NCBI GenBank assembly: GCA_902791085.1
Contig: CADAUN010000019.1
Coordinates: forward strand, 1-14,029
Length of the DNA: 14,029 nt
Source of the DNA: an uncultured Erysipelotrichaceae bacterium
Lineage (GTDB): Bacteria > Bacillota_I > Bacilli_A > RFN20 > CAG-826
Reading direction: 5' to 3'
Shown: piece after piece, positions 1 through 8,100 of the stretch
How the letters are laid out: each line of letters begins with the position of its first letter
Position numbering within the stretch: position 1 is the first letter of the stretch
Position numbers and translations under genes: made by a program
Notes under the pieces: model-generated
What the model saw: only the letters and a program-made list of their open reading frames with translations
Database searches by the model: none
Told to the model about the DNA's origin: nothing

Positions 1-138
1 TTAGAACGATTATCGAAAGCTGGCGCTTCTCAACTTATGGTATCAGACACCATCGAGAACAAGAATCCCGCCGTCTGCACCATCTCGATTGCTCCTTTAA
101 TTGCCGAAGCAATCCAAAAAGAAATGGCGTCTCGTTAA
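1..138 (+). CDS. prs: Ribose-phosphate pyrophosphokinase (PRPP synthetase), C-terminal end
   Basis: Only the last 45 codons are inside the window; the frame is open from base 1 and stops with TAA at 136-138. The visible residues read as a lone phosphoribosyltransferase-fold C-terminus: a helix (LERLSKAGASQLMVSDTI) followed by a short strand and ISIAPLIAEAI. This matches the end of Prs proteins, where VTDTI or VTNSI is followed by SVAPLLAEAI. Prs makes PRPP from ribose-5-phosphate and ATP in the cytoplasm, feeding purine, pyrimidine, NAD, histidine and tryptophan synthesis. The PRPP loop and ATP site lie outside the window, so the call rests on about 40 residues. The gene converges with the uracil permease gene, whose product supplies uracil for PRPP-dependent salvage; that link is inference. 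Confidence 0.7.
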   Translation, partial: LERLSKAGASQLMVSDTIENKNPAVCTISIAPLIAEAIQKEMASR

Positions 139-161
139 TCCGATTGCTTGCGATTTTATTT

Positions 162-201
162 GGGGCTGTTAAGAAACCTAAAAGGTGACTAAGCCCCTTT
201 T
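162..201 (+). terminator. Candidate intrinsic terminator of prs
   Basis: GGGGCT (162-167) pairs with AGCCCC (192-197), followed by TTTT (198-201). Inside it ACCT (176-179) pairs with AGGT (183-186). The hairpin starts 23 bp after the prs stop. The loop is larger than usual and the T-run is short, so its strength is uncertain. Confidence 0.5.
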
Positions 202-243
202 CGTTTGCGTTTCAGTCTTAACAGATAAACTGTTAAGAAACCT
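166..243. repeat. 14-bp direct repeat plus 8-bp hairpin in the prs/uraA convergent spacer
   Basis: CTGTTAAGAAACCT occurs at 166-179 and again at 230-243. The second copy also forms the right arm of a perfect hairpin, CTTAACAG (217-224) with CTGTTAAG (230-237), loop ATAAA. No T-run follows on either strand, so it is not a clear terminator. The first copy lies within the prs terminator loop. The rest of the spacer (244-335) is T-rich and I see no gene in it. Confidence 0.6.
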
Positions 244-335
244 TCTTCTTCTTTCGGTGTTCTAACCTCAGCGACTCATTAATATCTTTTTTGCGTGTCT
301 TCTTTTTTTGTTTGCGATGTCTTTTCTTTGAAAGC

Positions 336-361
336 AAAAAGGCGAGGTATTGCCCTCGCCT
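336..361 (-). terminator. Intrinsic terminator of uraA
   Basis: Read on the minus strand, AGGCGAGG, a 6-nt loop and CCTCGCCT form a perfect 8-bp GC-rich stem (354-361 with 340-347) followed directly by a run of T (339-336). It begins 16 bp after the permease stop codon. This is a textbook intrinsic terminator. Confidence 0.85.
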
Positions 362-377
362 AGTGACAACGCGTTTC

Positions 378-1883
378 TTAGCGAACGGTGCTGTCGTTTT
401 TCACTTCTTGTTCAGGATTGGGTTCAATGGTTTTCGGCGCATTTTTCTCACGAAGGATGAGATTCATGATAATGCCAAGAATCATGGCAACCGCAATCGA
501 AGTGATGGACATTGAGACGTGGTCATTGAAGGAGAAAGTGAAGATCAAGTTGCCAATACCGGAAACCAAAATGACCGAAGCGACAAAGATATTTTTGGTT
601 TTGCCCATATCGATATGTTCGTTGATGAGCATCTTTACGCCAGAAGCAGCGATGAAGCCATAGAGAATTAAGGAGACGCCGCCAGTCACGCAAGAGGGGA
701 TGGTTTCGGTGAGGGCCATAACTGGGCTTAAGAAGCCAAGCAACATGGCAATGCCGCACGCCATCATGATGACTTTGACGGAAGCGATTTTGGTAACGCC
801 GACAACCGCCACGTTTTCGCCATATGTGGTATTGGCAGCGCCGCAGAAGATACCAGAAATAGCCGTGGCAACGCCGTCACCAATCAAAGTGCGAGAGAGT
901 CCTGGATCTTCCAACAAATCGCGTTGGAGAATGCCAGACATGTTCTTGTGGTCACCGATGTGCTCACAAACGGTGACTAAAGAGACAGGGATAAAGATTA
1001 AGCAAGCTTGGGCAACGGCGCTTCCCGTGAGAGGGACGACATTGGAGCTTTGCGCGGCAAGCAAGAACAAGAATTTCGGATAATCTAAGAACGATTGAAT
1101 CGTCACGTGAGCCGTTTGATTCGCTTGATCGTAGAAGAGATTGATAAGCGGATCGAAATTGATGACGTGGCAATATTCATTACCGCATCCATAATAGCCA
1201 ATCAAAGTGAAGAGCAAGGCAGCAACATAGCCGGCAGCCATGCCAAGCACGAAGGGGATTAAGGCCATCTTTTTGCCATAATGGGCACAAAGGGCAGTAA
1301 CGACCATGGCGACCAAACCAGAAAGGATATAGCACCAGTTATAGGTTCCTGCTCCTCCCGTGGTTAAGTTAGAAATCGCGCTTCCGGCCAAAGAAAGACC
1401 GATGACCATGATAACGGGTCCAACCACAATCGGCGGCAACAATTTGTTTAACCAGCCAACGCCGAAGAAACGGATTAACAAAGCAACTACGCAATACACG
1501 ACGCCGACTAACGCCATGCCAACAGGAAGAATCCAAAGGTTAATTTGCCCCGCTTGCGCATCGATAGCCACTGCTTCTGACATCGCCGCCATATAGGCGA
1601 AAGAAGAGGCTAAGAACATCGGGGAACGTCGTTTGGTTACGAATAGATAGAACAATGTGCCAATACCGGCAGAGAATAACGTAGGCGCAATCATGACCGA
1701 AGCCAAGTTGCGTGCGACCCCGTCAATCGTAACGGTGTAAGGGCTAAAAACGATCATAGGGACGGTGATGCAGGCGACAAACATTGCCAAGACGTGCTGA
1801 ATCGCGAGAATGAGAGCTTGCCCAAATGACTTTGGGAATTCATCGACGTCGAGCAACAGACCAGACGACTTTTCCTTTTCCAT
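378..1883 (-). CDS. uraA: Uracil permease (NCS2 nucleobase:cation symporter family)
   Basis: A 501-residue polytopic membrane protein with about 12-14 hydrophobic segments, expected to import uracil with a cation across the cytoplasmic membrane. Diagnostic NCS2/UraA features are the Gln-His pair in the first membrane helix (Q29-H30 in LAIQHVLAMF), the CEHIGDH motif (E307, equivalent to the substrate-binding Glu of UraA) and NTTYGEN (E356). The C-terminal part GGVSLILYGFIAASGVKML is also typical of uracil permeases. The frame stays open upstream to 1943, but I chose the ATG at 1883 because AAAGGA lies 5 nt before it and the longer version would start within the leader terminator. The gene is monocistronic, with its own promoter, leader and terminator. 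Uracil rather than xanthine as substrate is inferred from the motif set; the family is nearly certain. Confidence 0.9.
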   Translation of the reverse strand: MEKEKSSGLLLDVDEFPKSFGQALILAIQHVLAMFVACITVPMIVFSPYTVTIDGVARNLASVMIAPTLFSAGIGTLFYLFVTKRRSPMFLASSFAYMAAMSEAVAIDAQAGQINLWILPVGMALVGVVYCVVALLIRFFGVGWLNKLLPPIVVGPVIMVIGLSLAGSAISNLTTGGAGTYNWCYILSGLVAMVVTALCAHYGKKMALIPFVLGMAAGYVAALLFTLIGYYGCGNEYCHVINFDPLINLFYDQANQTAHVTIQSFLDYPKFLFLLAAQSSNVVPLTGSAVAQACLIFIPVSLVTVCEHIGDHKNMSGILQRDLLEDPGLSRTLIGDGVATAISGIFCGAANTTYGENVAVVGVTKIASVKVIMMACGIAMLLGFLSPVMALTETIPSCVTGGVSLILYGFIAASGVKMLINEHIDMGKTKNIFVASVILVSGIGNLIFTFSFNDHVSMSITSIAVAMILGIIMNLILREKNAPKTIEPNPEQEVKNDSTVR

Positions 1884-2053
1884 AGGAATCCTTTCCGACC
1901 GTTCTTTTAAAAAAAGAGGCCCCCCAAGAAGGAAGAACCTCAAAATTTCAAAATACTAAGTCTATGGGAACAACGGATTTCAAACAGAAGCGACGTAAGG
2001 CAAATTGATGTCGGGTTTGCGCAGGCCATTTCTCTTTGTCCTCCCATGTCCTG
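1884..2053 (-). promoter_or_regulatory. Structured 5' leader of uraA, class not recognised
   Basis: From the predicted transcription start near 2053 to the uraA start there are about 170 nt without a gene. The leader opens with GCAGG (2054-2050) that can pair with CCTGC (2025-2021) and ends in an intrinsic terminator (1941-1909) before the ribosome binding site. GGAGGA (2044-2039) can pair with TCTTCC in the 5' arm of that terminator, one G-T pair included, which would give an antiterminator. I could not find the PyrR-binding consensus or a purine, preQ1 or other riboswitch core. Uracil permease leaders in Bacillota are commonly controlled by PyrR attenuation, so attenuation here is plausible, but the sensor is unknown. 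Confidence 0.4.
1909..1941 (-). terminator. Leader terminator (attenuator) of uraA
   Basis: On the minus strand GAGGTTCTTC (1941-1932) pairs with the GGGGGGCCTC that ends at 1916, several G-U pairs included, and is followed by seven T (1915-1909). The hairpin lies between the promoter and the ribosome binding site, so full termination would prevent uraA expression. That is the usual layout of an attenuator. Confidence 0.65.
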
Positions 2054-2059
2054 CCCTAT

Positions 2060-2088
2060 ACGATAAAAAAATTTAAAAAGAAAGACAA
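2060..2088 (-). promoter_or_regulatory. Candidate sigma-A-type promoter of uraA
   Basis: Minus-strand TTGTCT (2088-2083), a 17-bp spacer and TATCGT (2065-2060). Both boxes match 4 of 6 consensus bases and the spacing is optimal. The start would fall near 2053, at the beginning of the structured leader. Confidence 0.45.
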
Positions 2089-2167
2089 GGACATTTTTTA
2101 AGAAAACGCTTTCTTACGCTTTTTTGCATTGGCAAAGGCAAATCTTTAACCAAAACAAAACGAACCA

Positions 2168-2218
2168 GCAAACGCGAATCTTTCTTCGATACGTGGAACC
2201 ATATCGAATTTCGTTTGC
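2168..2218. repeat. Two-part inverted repeat in the mtn-uraA spacer
   Basis: GCAAACG (2168-2174) pairs with CGTTTGC (2212-2218), and nested within them TTCGATA (2185-2191) pairs with TATCGAA (2202-2208). On the minus strand the structure is followed by a T-rich stretch (GGTTCGTTTTGTTTT), so it may terminate the GH20-mtn transcript, though the T-run is interrupted. The spacer (2089-2288) also has a small hairpin, TAAGAAA (2099-2105) with TTTCTTA (2110-2116). I see no convincing gene here; the open frame 2279-2073 on the minus strand has no ribosome binding site and no protein-like pattern. Confidence 0.4.
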
Positions 2219-2288
2219 CTCTTCCCATTCGAAGCTTTTTCTGTCCCAATTCATTCGGCTCAAAAGAAAAGAAAGCCAAGCGAAAAAT

Positions 2289-2972
2289 TTATTTTAAGGA
2301 GGCCATTAAATGGTCTAAGATGGCAGCGCATTTAGCGGCCGCCTCATCGCTTTTCAAGCGATATTCTCCTGCTCCGCCAAACAAAGTGTCCGCCACGGAT
2401 TTTACGAGCAATGCAGGAACGCCATTTCGTTTGGCAGTCCGTAAAATCCCAGCTCCTTCCATATCACAAACCGAAGCGCCAAATTGTTGATGGAGCTTCG
2501 CTTTGTCTTCGGCTTTACCCACAAAACGATCGCCCGATACCAAAACGAGTTCTGGCAAAGAAGGGAAGGCTTCTTTTGCCAAAGCGCGAAGGAAAGGATC
2601 AGTAGGAATCGCAAGCGAAGATTCTTCGCTATGAAAACCAGGCGGAACGTTATCAATTTCAGAAAGATCGAAAGCATAATCCACCACCGCCGAAATCAAA
2701 CATAGGCTAGAGGAGGCCGCTTTTTCTTCCAAGGCACCAACGACGCCGTAATTCAAAATCAGATCCACACCATAATGATCGATTAAAAATTGGGTGGAGG
2801 CGGCGCCCATCACTTCTCCTACGCCCGAAGAAACGGCATAGAGTTCGTAAGTCGGCCGCTCATAGCAAGAAACTTCAAAGCCATGAAGTTTCGTTTTGGT
2901 TTTAGGCAAACCATAAACCCGTTCAAATGGTGCTTCTTCAACAGCAATCACGAGCCCTATCTTGCGTTTCAT
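2289..2972 (-). CDS. mtnN: 5'-Methylthioadenosine/S-adenosylhomocysteine nucleosidase
   Basis: A 227-aa cytosolic enzyme of the PNP/UDP phosphorylase superfamily, close to the usual 230 aa. It is expected to split adenine from methylthioadenosine and S-adenosylhomocysteine in SAM recycling. Visible family marks are AVEE near the start (E12/E13, the position of the MTAN acid Glu), SSGVGEVMGAAST (48-60), SGDRF (146-150, cf. SGDAF in MTAN), DMEGAG (170-175, with the ribose-binding Met-Glu) and SVAD (192-195, with the catalytic Asp). The start ATG at 2972 has AGGAG 5 nt upstream, and this SD overlaps the TAG stop of the preceding gene, so the two are probably translationally coupled. Several positions differ from typical MTANs, so a related nucleoside hydrolase or phosphorylase remains possible. 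It is the last gene of the GH20 cluster. Confidence 0.82.
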   Translation of the reverse strand: MKRKIGLVIAVEEAPFERVYGLPKTKTKLHGFEVSCYERPTYELYAVSSGVGEVMGAASTQFLIDHYGVDLILNYGVVGALEEKAASSSLCLISAVVDYAFDLSEIDNVPPGFHSEESSLAIPTDPFLRALAKEAFPSLPELVLVSGDRFVGKAEDKAKLHQQFGASVCDMEGAGILRTAKRNGVPALLVKSVADTLFGGAGEYRLKSDEAAAKCAAILDHLMASLK

Positions 2973-2980
2973 AAAATCTC

Positions 2981-3418
2981 CTAATAACGTAAATCGGCAT
3001 CGTTTTTCATATATTCGCGCCGTTTATCTTCCACTTTGTCGTAAAGATTGGACAAAGTATCTTCGTCGGCAAGTAAGCTTCGAGCGGCTAAAGAGAAGGA
3101 ATATTGAAAATCGTCCTCGTTATCTAAGTAGCAAAATGTTAGATACACTTGATGCGCATAATAATTTCTCTTATGAACGATTTCGTAAAGGACTTGATAT
3201 TCTTCTTCGGTGAACAAAGGTTCTTCCCAAGTGGTGTCATAAGCTTCTAAGGCGTGGACCACTTGCCCTAAAGTCCATTTCTCTTCTTCCATTTTGGCCA
3301 TGTTGGAACGAAAGCCCCCATCGGCCATGAAAGCATAAATGTATTTGACGTCATGCTCAATGCATTGACAATACATTAAGATTTCGCCGACATGTTGATG
3401 AAATTCTGTGAGGTCCAT
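2981..3418 (-). CDS. Conserved hypothetical protein with a HEPN-like R-x4-H motif
   Basis: A 145-residue, acidic, mostly helical soluble protein without signal peptide or membrane segment. I do not recognise a named family. It begins with a predicted helix carrying CQCIEHDVKYIYAFM (17-31). The centre has KRNYYAHQ (83-90), in which R84 and H89 form the R-x4-H pattern with an Asn after the Arg. That pattern is typical of HEPN domains, which include RNases of toxin-antitoxin and defence systems, but is also seen in non-catalytic HEPN relatives. No partner nucleotidyltransferase lies next to it. It sits 14 bp after the GH20 gene and 8 bp before mtn, clearly in one operon. No good SD precedes the ATG at 3418, so translation may rely on coupling to the GH20 stop. 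Reality as a gene is well supported; function is not. Confidence 0.72.
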   Translation of the reverse strand: MDLTEFHQHVGEILMYCQCIEHDVKYIYAFMADGGFRSNMAKMEEEKWTLGQVVHALEAYDTTWEEPLFTEEEYQVLYEIVHKRNYYAHQVYLTFCYLDNEDDFQYSFSLAARSLLADEDTLSNLYDKVEDKRREYMKNDADLRY

Positions 3419-3432
3419 AATCCATTGGTATT

Positions 3433-5052
3433 TTATATCAAGGAAGGGGAAACCGTGTTAATCCAGTTATCAATGCAAAGATAATCTTGAGTCGGATTTT
3501 CTCCTCTTCCGGCATAATCCATGGCCTTTGCTTCTAATTCCGGAATGCTAGAAATCTTTCCGTCACGGAAATCACAAAGCCGTTCTTTTGCCATTTCTAA
3601 ACGATATTTTAAGCCACCAAAACGTTGTTCTTGGACTTCTAAGCCAAAAGGTTTTTCATCTTTGAGCCACAGTAAACGGAAAGAAGCAGAAAAGTCGTTT
3701 AACGCGCGAATGGCTTTTTGGTAGGTGGCAATCACGGCAGACAACTCTTCTTTGTCGCCATGATCATAAGCGTCTTTGGTACGAACGCCCAAATCATATT
3801 TGTAAGTTAAAAATTTCGCCAATTTGGATGCCGTTTCAAACAAAAGGGAATATTGTGGACTCTTTTTCGCTTTTCTCGCATAAGAAATCGACAAAGAACG
3901 ATACATTTTCGCTCCACCTTCGTGGACATATCCGTCGCATGTCCGAAGTAAGGGGTCGTTATAAAATGCCCATTTGCAAGTATCTGCAATCGTTTCGATT
4001 GGTTTATGCGGAACGCAGTTTAAATCATCTAACGACATGAAATCCATGTAGGATTCCCCAGTGATTTTTTGAAATTCTTTAGGAAAAGACGCGGTATTTT
4101 CGTTTCCTAAATAGAATTGACGAATCGCATAAAGAGAAGGCAAAACGGCAAAAGGAGAACATTCTCTGCCATTGTCACCCCATAAAGTGATGATGATGTC
4201 TTTGATTCCTTCTTCTCTACAAACTTCCATGGCCGGTTTCATGGTTTTTAACGTATAGCGATTCATCGGGGCAAAGCCAACCCATGCCCAGGCACCGCCT
4301 GCGAAAATCAAATCCGGGTCCAGTTCTTTCCCACTTCGAATCATTTGACGGTAATCCTCTTTATGGCAATGGTAATAATCCCAATAGGCCAAACGGATAC
4401 CAGCAGGATAGGCCGCTTTGACTTCATTCGAAAAATGGATGTTTTTTCCATAATACGCGCCATGATTGGCCCATTTATAAAACATATCGCCCCAAATCAT
4501 CGGATTCTTGTATCCGTATTTCTCCGCGATGGATTTCACTTTGGCCATATGACGAAGCATCAATTCTGTAGGATTCGTATAACCATGTTGATTCAAGTAA
4601 CGGCCACGCCCTAAATGCTCGGCCTCATCCATGCCGATATGGATACGATGCGAGGAGAACATTTGGGAACAAGAAGAAATCAAATGGTCTAACAATTCAT
4701 AAGTTTTTGGATCGTCGACCAAAAGAACGTCATCGATGTCATGAATCTCTTGGTAAGGCGCATAACGGAAGATTTGTTTCAAGTGGGCCAACGTTTCTAA
4801 GCAGGGAATCAATTCCACCCCGATGGATTGGCAATATCGATCCAATTCTTGAATTTCTGCTTTGGAATAACGGCCTCTTTGATAACCGAAAAAGGGCTCC
4901 CCTTCTACTTCCAAGGTGTCTTCGGTATAAAGCATCAAGGCATTATAGCCAAAAGAAGCAATGGTTTTGGCAAAGCGCTTCGCTGCTTCTATGGTCAGCA
5001 CTCCATTGCGTGAGCAATCGACCATCGCCGCAAATAATCCGGTTTTTTCCAT
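3433..5052 (-). CDS. Glycoside hydrolase family 20 exo-beta-N-acetylhexosaminidase, cytoplasmic
   Basis: A 539-aa enzyme expected to remove terminal beta-linked GlcNAc or GalNAc from imported oligosaccharides. The catalytic (beta/alpha)8 barrel starts almost at residue 1 (AAMVDCSRNGVLT, 8-20). Key GH20 marks are YTEDTLEVEGEPFFGYQRGR (42-61), the catalytic Asp-Glu pair D142-E143 in HIGMDEAEHLGRG, MIWGDMF (185-191), AYWDYY (222-227), WAWVGF (255-260) and TLWGDNGRE (289-297). The sequence resembles the GH20C type of streptococci. There is no signal peptide, so it acts inside the cell. The N-terminal alpha/beta domain usual in GH20 enzymes is absent, although ATG 5052 has a good AGGAG 6 nt upstream and the upstream gene ends only 40 bp away, so this is not a wrong start. 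It heads a cluster with the HEPN-like gene and mtn. Confidence 0.86.
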   Translation of the reverse strand: MEKTGLFAAMVDCSRNGVLTIEAAKRFAKTIASFGYNALMLYTEDTLEVEGEPFFGYQRGRYSKAEIQELDRYCQSIGVELIPCLETLAHLKQIFRYAPYQEIHDIDDVLLVDDPKTYELLDHLISSCSQMFSSHRIHIGMDEAEHLGRGRYLNQHGYTNPTELMLRHMAKVKSIAEKYGYKNPMIWGDMFYKWANHGAYYGKNIHFSNEVKAAYPAGIRLAYWDYYHCHKEDYRQMIRSGKELDPDLIFAGGAWAWVGFAPMNRYTLKTMKPAMEVCREEGIKDIIITLWGDNGRECSPFAVLPSLYAIRQFYLGNENTASFPKEFQKITGESYMDFMSLDDLNCVPHKPIETIADTCKWAFYNDPLLRTCDGYVHEGGAKMYRSLSISYARKAKKSPQYSLLFETASKLAKFLTYKYDLGVRTKDAYDHGDKEELSAVIATYQKAIRALNDFSASFRLLWLKDEKPFGLEVQEQRFGGLKYRLEMAKERLCDFRDGKISSIPELEAKAMDYAGRGENPTQDYLCIDNWINTVSPSLI

Positions 5053-5081
5053 GGTAAACTCCTGATTGATAAGATGCCATC

Positions 5082-5111
5082 ATTGTAGATTTTCAAAGTT
5101 CGTTTTGTCTA
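5082..5111 (-). promoter_or_regulatory. Candidate promoter of the GH20-HEPN-mtn cluster
   Basis: Minus-strand TAGACA (5111-5106, 5 of 6 consensus), an 18-bp spacer and TACAAT (5087-5082, 5 of 6). It overlaps the last codons of addA and would start transcription near 5075, 23 nt before the GH20 ATG. This suggests the cluster is transcribed separately from addBA. Confidence 0.5.
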
Positions 5112-8100
5112 GGCGTCTCCCACTCCACATCACGGGTTTTCCCTTCGATTAAGGAAAGAAGAGTCAAATGAACGTGGCGTTCATCCACTTTAAAGATTCG
5201 CTTTACATTCTCGCCATATATCCGTAATTGACGGTCATAAGCAGGATCGTCAATGTGTTTTGTTTTGTAATCGATGATGTGATAGTCGCCTTTTTTTACC
5301 ACCAACAAATCTAGCGATCCTGTGGTATTCAAAATTGGGTCGTAATAACCATATTCTGGATAGATTTCTGCCTCTTCCCATCCTTGAAATAAAGGAAGTG
5401 ACAATACCCGTTCAATTAATTTCCGATCTTTTGGATCGTCGATAAAAGAAGTGTCTTTGGTTTTCCAGTCTATCAATTCTAAGTAACGATGGAGGCGTGT
5501 GCCGTAGTCTAGAACCTTCTTTTCAGCTTCGTCAGCATCGAAAACAACCTTTTTTGAAGCCCGTTCTTTTAGACGGGGAGCAAAATCTAACATTAAGGTT
5601 TCTTGCCCCGGATCTTGCACGGGCGGATTAGTTACGACAGAAGAAGGTTTTGCAAAAGAAATCTCCATGACGGAAGTCGGATCAGCAAAATCACCTGTTT
5701 TCCAAGAGGAGACAGTCAAAGAAAGATAGTCATAGCAAAGATAAGCTAAAGCAGGTAAGAATGCCTTTGAAAAAACGGACAAGCGTTTTTGTTTTGCTTT
5801 TTCTGGTTCGTCTTTTTCGTTCACCCCTGTTTTCAAATGGAATACGTCTTCGTCTGCGCGAAGCAAGGCGCTTTGTAATTCATGGAGACGTTCCCTTAGA
5901 GAAACAATGTCGTTATTGGGGAAGAGAACCTGCAATCTATCGTCTGCCCCTCCGTTTCCTTCTTCCGTCTCTTCGTCTGCCTCATTTAAGCGTTTGGCCA
6001 AATCAGAGAGATTTAAAACGCTATTTTCCCCTAACGCATAAAAGGCAAAGAAACGGGCTAGTTCGTCATCGTTTGCCTTAGTAATCTTAGGCAAACATCC
6101 CTCATATATCTTTTGACCGAGTTTGCTTTCCAACGCTTCAAGTTCATTTTTTGCGCTTTCGCGGTCAATCCGATTAGAGGCTTCTAAATAATAAGAATAA
6201 TATTCTTCCGCTTGAGGAAGAGGCATCGCCGCTTCAAAATCTTCGCGATTTAAAGGAGGAACATAACGTCCCAAGGCTTCCGCATGCGCGCAATATTCCG
6301 TAACTTCGACGGGGGATAGAATCTTATCTTCCGTCAATCGTTTCAAAAACGCCTGCGAATAAGATTTAAAATGAGGAGCAAAATCAAGCATCCCATAAAG
6401 ATTTTCAAAACGTTTGTCTTGTTCTTCTTTGGAAGGATCGCCAACGATATAAAGGGCATTTTCAGCACGGGTTAAAGCGACGTAGAAGAGTCGCACGTGT
6501 TCCTCTTTCTCCACTTGGTTTTTTGCCTCAGCATCTTCCTTATTCTGATCCCAAGGATTAGGGAAACGAATCCCCATGTCTTCGTTTAAATAAAAGGAAT
6601 CAGAACGAGAAGAGACCATTCGTTTGTTAAAAGAGACCGGCATATAAACGATTTTCCGTTCTAGCCCTTTAGAGGCGTGGATGGTCATCAAGTCCACCGC
6701 ATTATCGGCATGATATGTCGTCTCTTGTCCTAAAGCCACGTCGTAATGCAATGTTTCTTCCAATAACGATAAGAATGACTCCAATCCCTCTCCGGAGGAA
6801 CTTTGCTGCACAAGTAACGCATGCAAAGATTCGATTTTATTGATGTTCGCCTCTACTTCTCCTAAATAAGGCAACGCTTCAATCACGTGGAAATGGTGAA
6901 GAATGGAAAAGAACGTATCTTCAAAAGATTTGTCTTTGGTTTCATCGGCGACATGAAGAACTTCTTGAAAGATATCGTCTTGTTCTAATAAAGCTAAGTC
7001 ATTCTTTTTTAACGGATCGCGATACGCAAGAATCGGAAAAATCAAAGGATCGCTACGACGATAGGCATAACTACGAGCTACGGACGCCCACGCGTGTTTG
7101 ACTTCATTCGCAAAGTCGCCACTTTGGGGAACTTGCAATTTGCCTTGTTTCGCCCACAAAAGCAAACGCATGATGCTTTGCAATAGCAAAATCGCATCCT
7201 CTTTTCGTAAATCGGAAGTAGCATCCAAATTCAAAGGGATTTGATGTTCGCGAAAAGCCTTTTGATACAAAGGGAAGCCAGATTTTACCCGTACTAGGAT
7301 GGCAAAATCACGATATTCGCAAGGACGGATATGCGGCTCTTTGTCTCGATCGTAAACCAAGAACTTTTGCCGAATTTTATTTTGGATGTCTTCGATAATG
7401 GCTTCGCATTCCCAAGCCTTACGATATTCGCTGACGCTAAGTCCTAAAGCAGGGTTATAGTCTTCATTTCCTTTTCTTGAAATCAAGCGATGCAATCCAA
7501 AGCTATCCGCCAATTGACGATGGGTAATATCATTGTCTTCTAAAGACATATAAGGCCCGGCACCAAGCGGATAATGCAATTGTTCTGCTTCGTTTTGGTA
7601 ATCGATGCCGCCATGGTCTTTCGTCATGTAACTCAAGAAGAAATAATTGATGTCATGCAGCATCTTTTGTCCTGAGCGATAATTCAAATTCATGTCGATG
7701 ACTTTGCCTTTTATAGGATCGTTTTGATAACTTTCTCGCCGTTTTTGAAATAACGCGACATTGCTGTTACGGAAGGAATAAATCGATTGTTTGGCGTCGC
7801 CGACACAAAATAAAGAAGCGTGTCGCCCATCTTTGTCACTTCGACATAAGGAATCCAAAAAAGCTTCTTGGAAATCGTTCGTGTCCTGATATTCGTCAAT
7901 CATGATGTAACGATAATGACTGCGAATTTCTTCGGCTTCAGCCGCATAACGCTCGTCCGTGAGTAACGTCAAAGCAAAAGAGGAAATGTCTTGAAAGGTA
8001 AAAGAATTCGTGGTCTTTTGGTATTCCATCAAGCGAAGACGCAACTCCTTTTCCATTTGTAGCAGCAAGGCAATGTCATCGAGATAAAAGGAAACGGATT

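Noticed and set aside
1884..1943. Longer uraA start at 1943
   Set aside because: The extra 20 residues would be encoded across the leader terminator, no SD precedes that ATG, and the ATG at 1883 has an SD at correct distance.
1943..2060. Purine riboswitch in the uraA leader (a CGTATA start resembled one)
   Set aside because: The conserved J2/3 and J3/1 segments (UNUCUACC and the P3 loop) are absent, and CGTATA overlaps the -10 region.
2073..2279. 68-aa open frame on the minus strand
   Set aside because: No SD, overlaps the uraA promoter and the inverted repeats, and the composition is not protein-like.
5761..6081. 106-aa + strand open frame inside addA
   Set aside because: Antisense shadow of a strongly supported gene; the same applies to the + frames at 8440-8778, 8955-9287 and 9681-10130.
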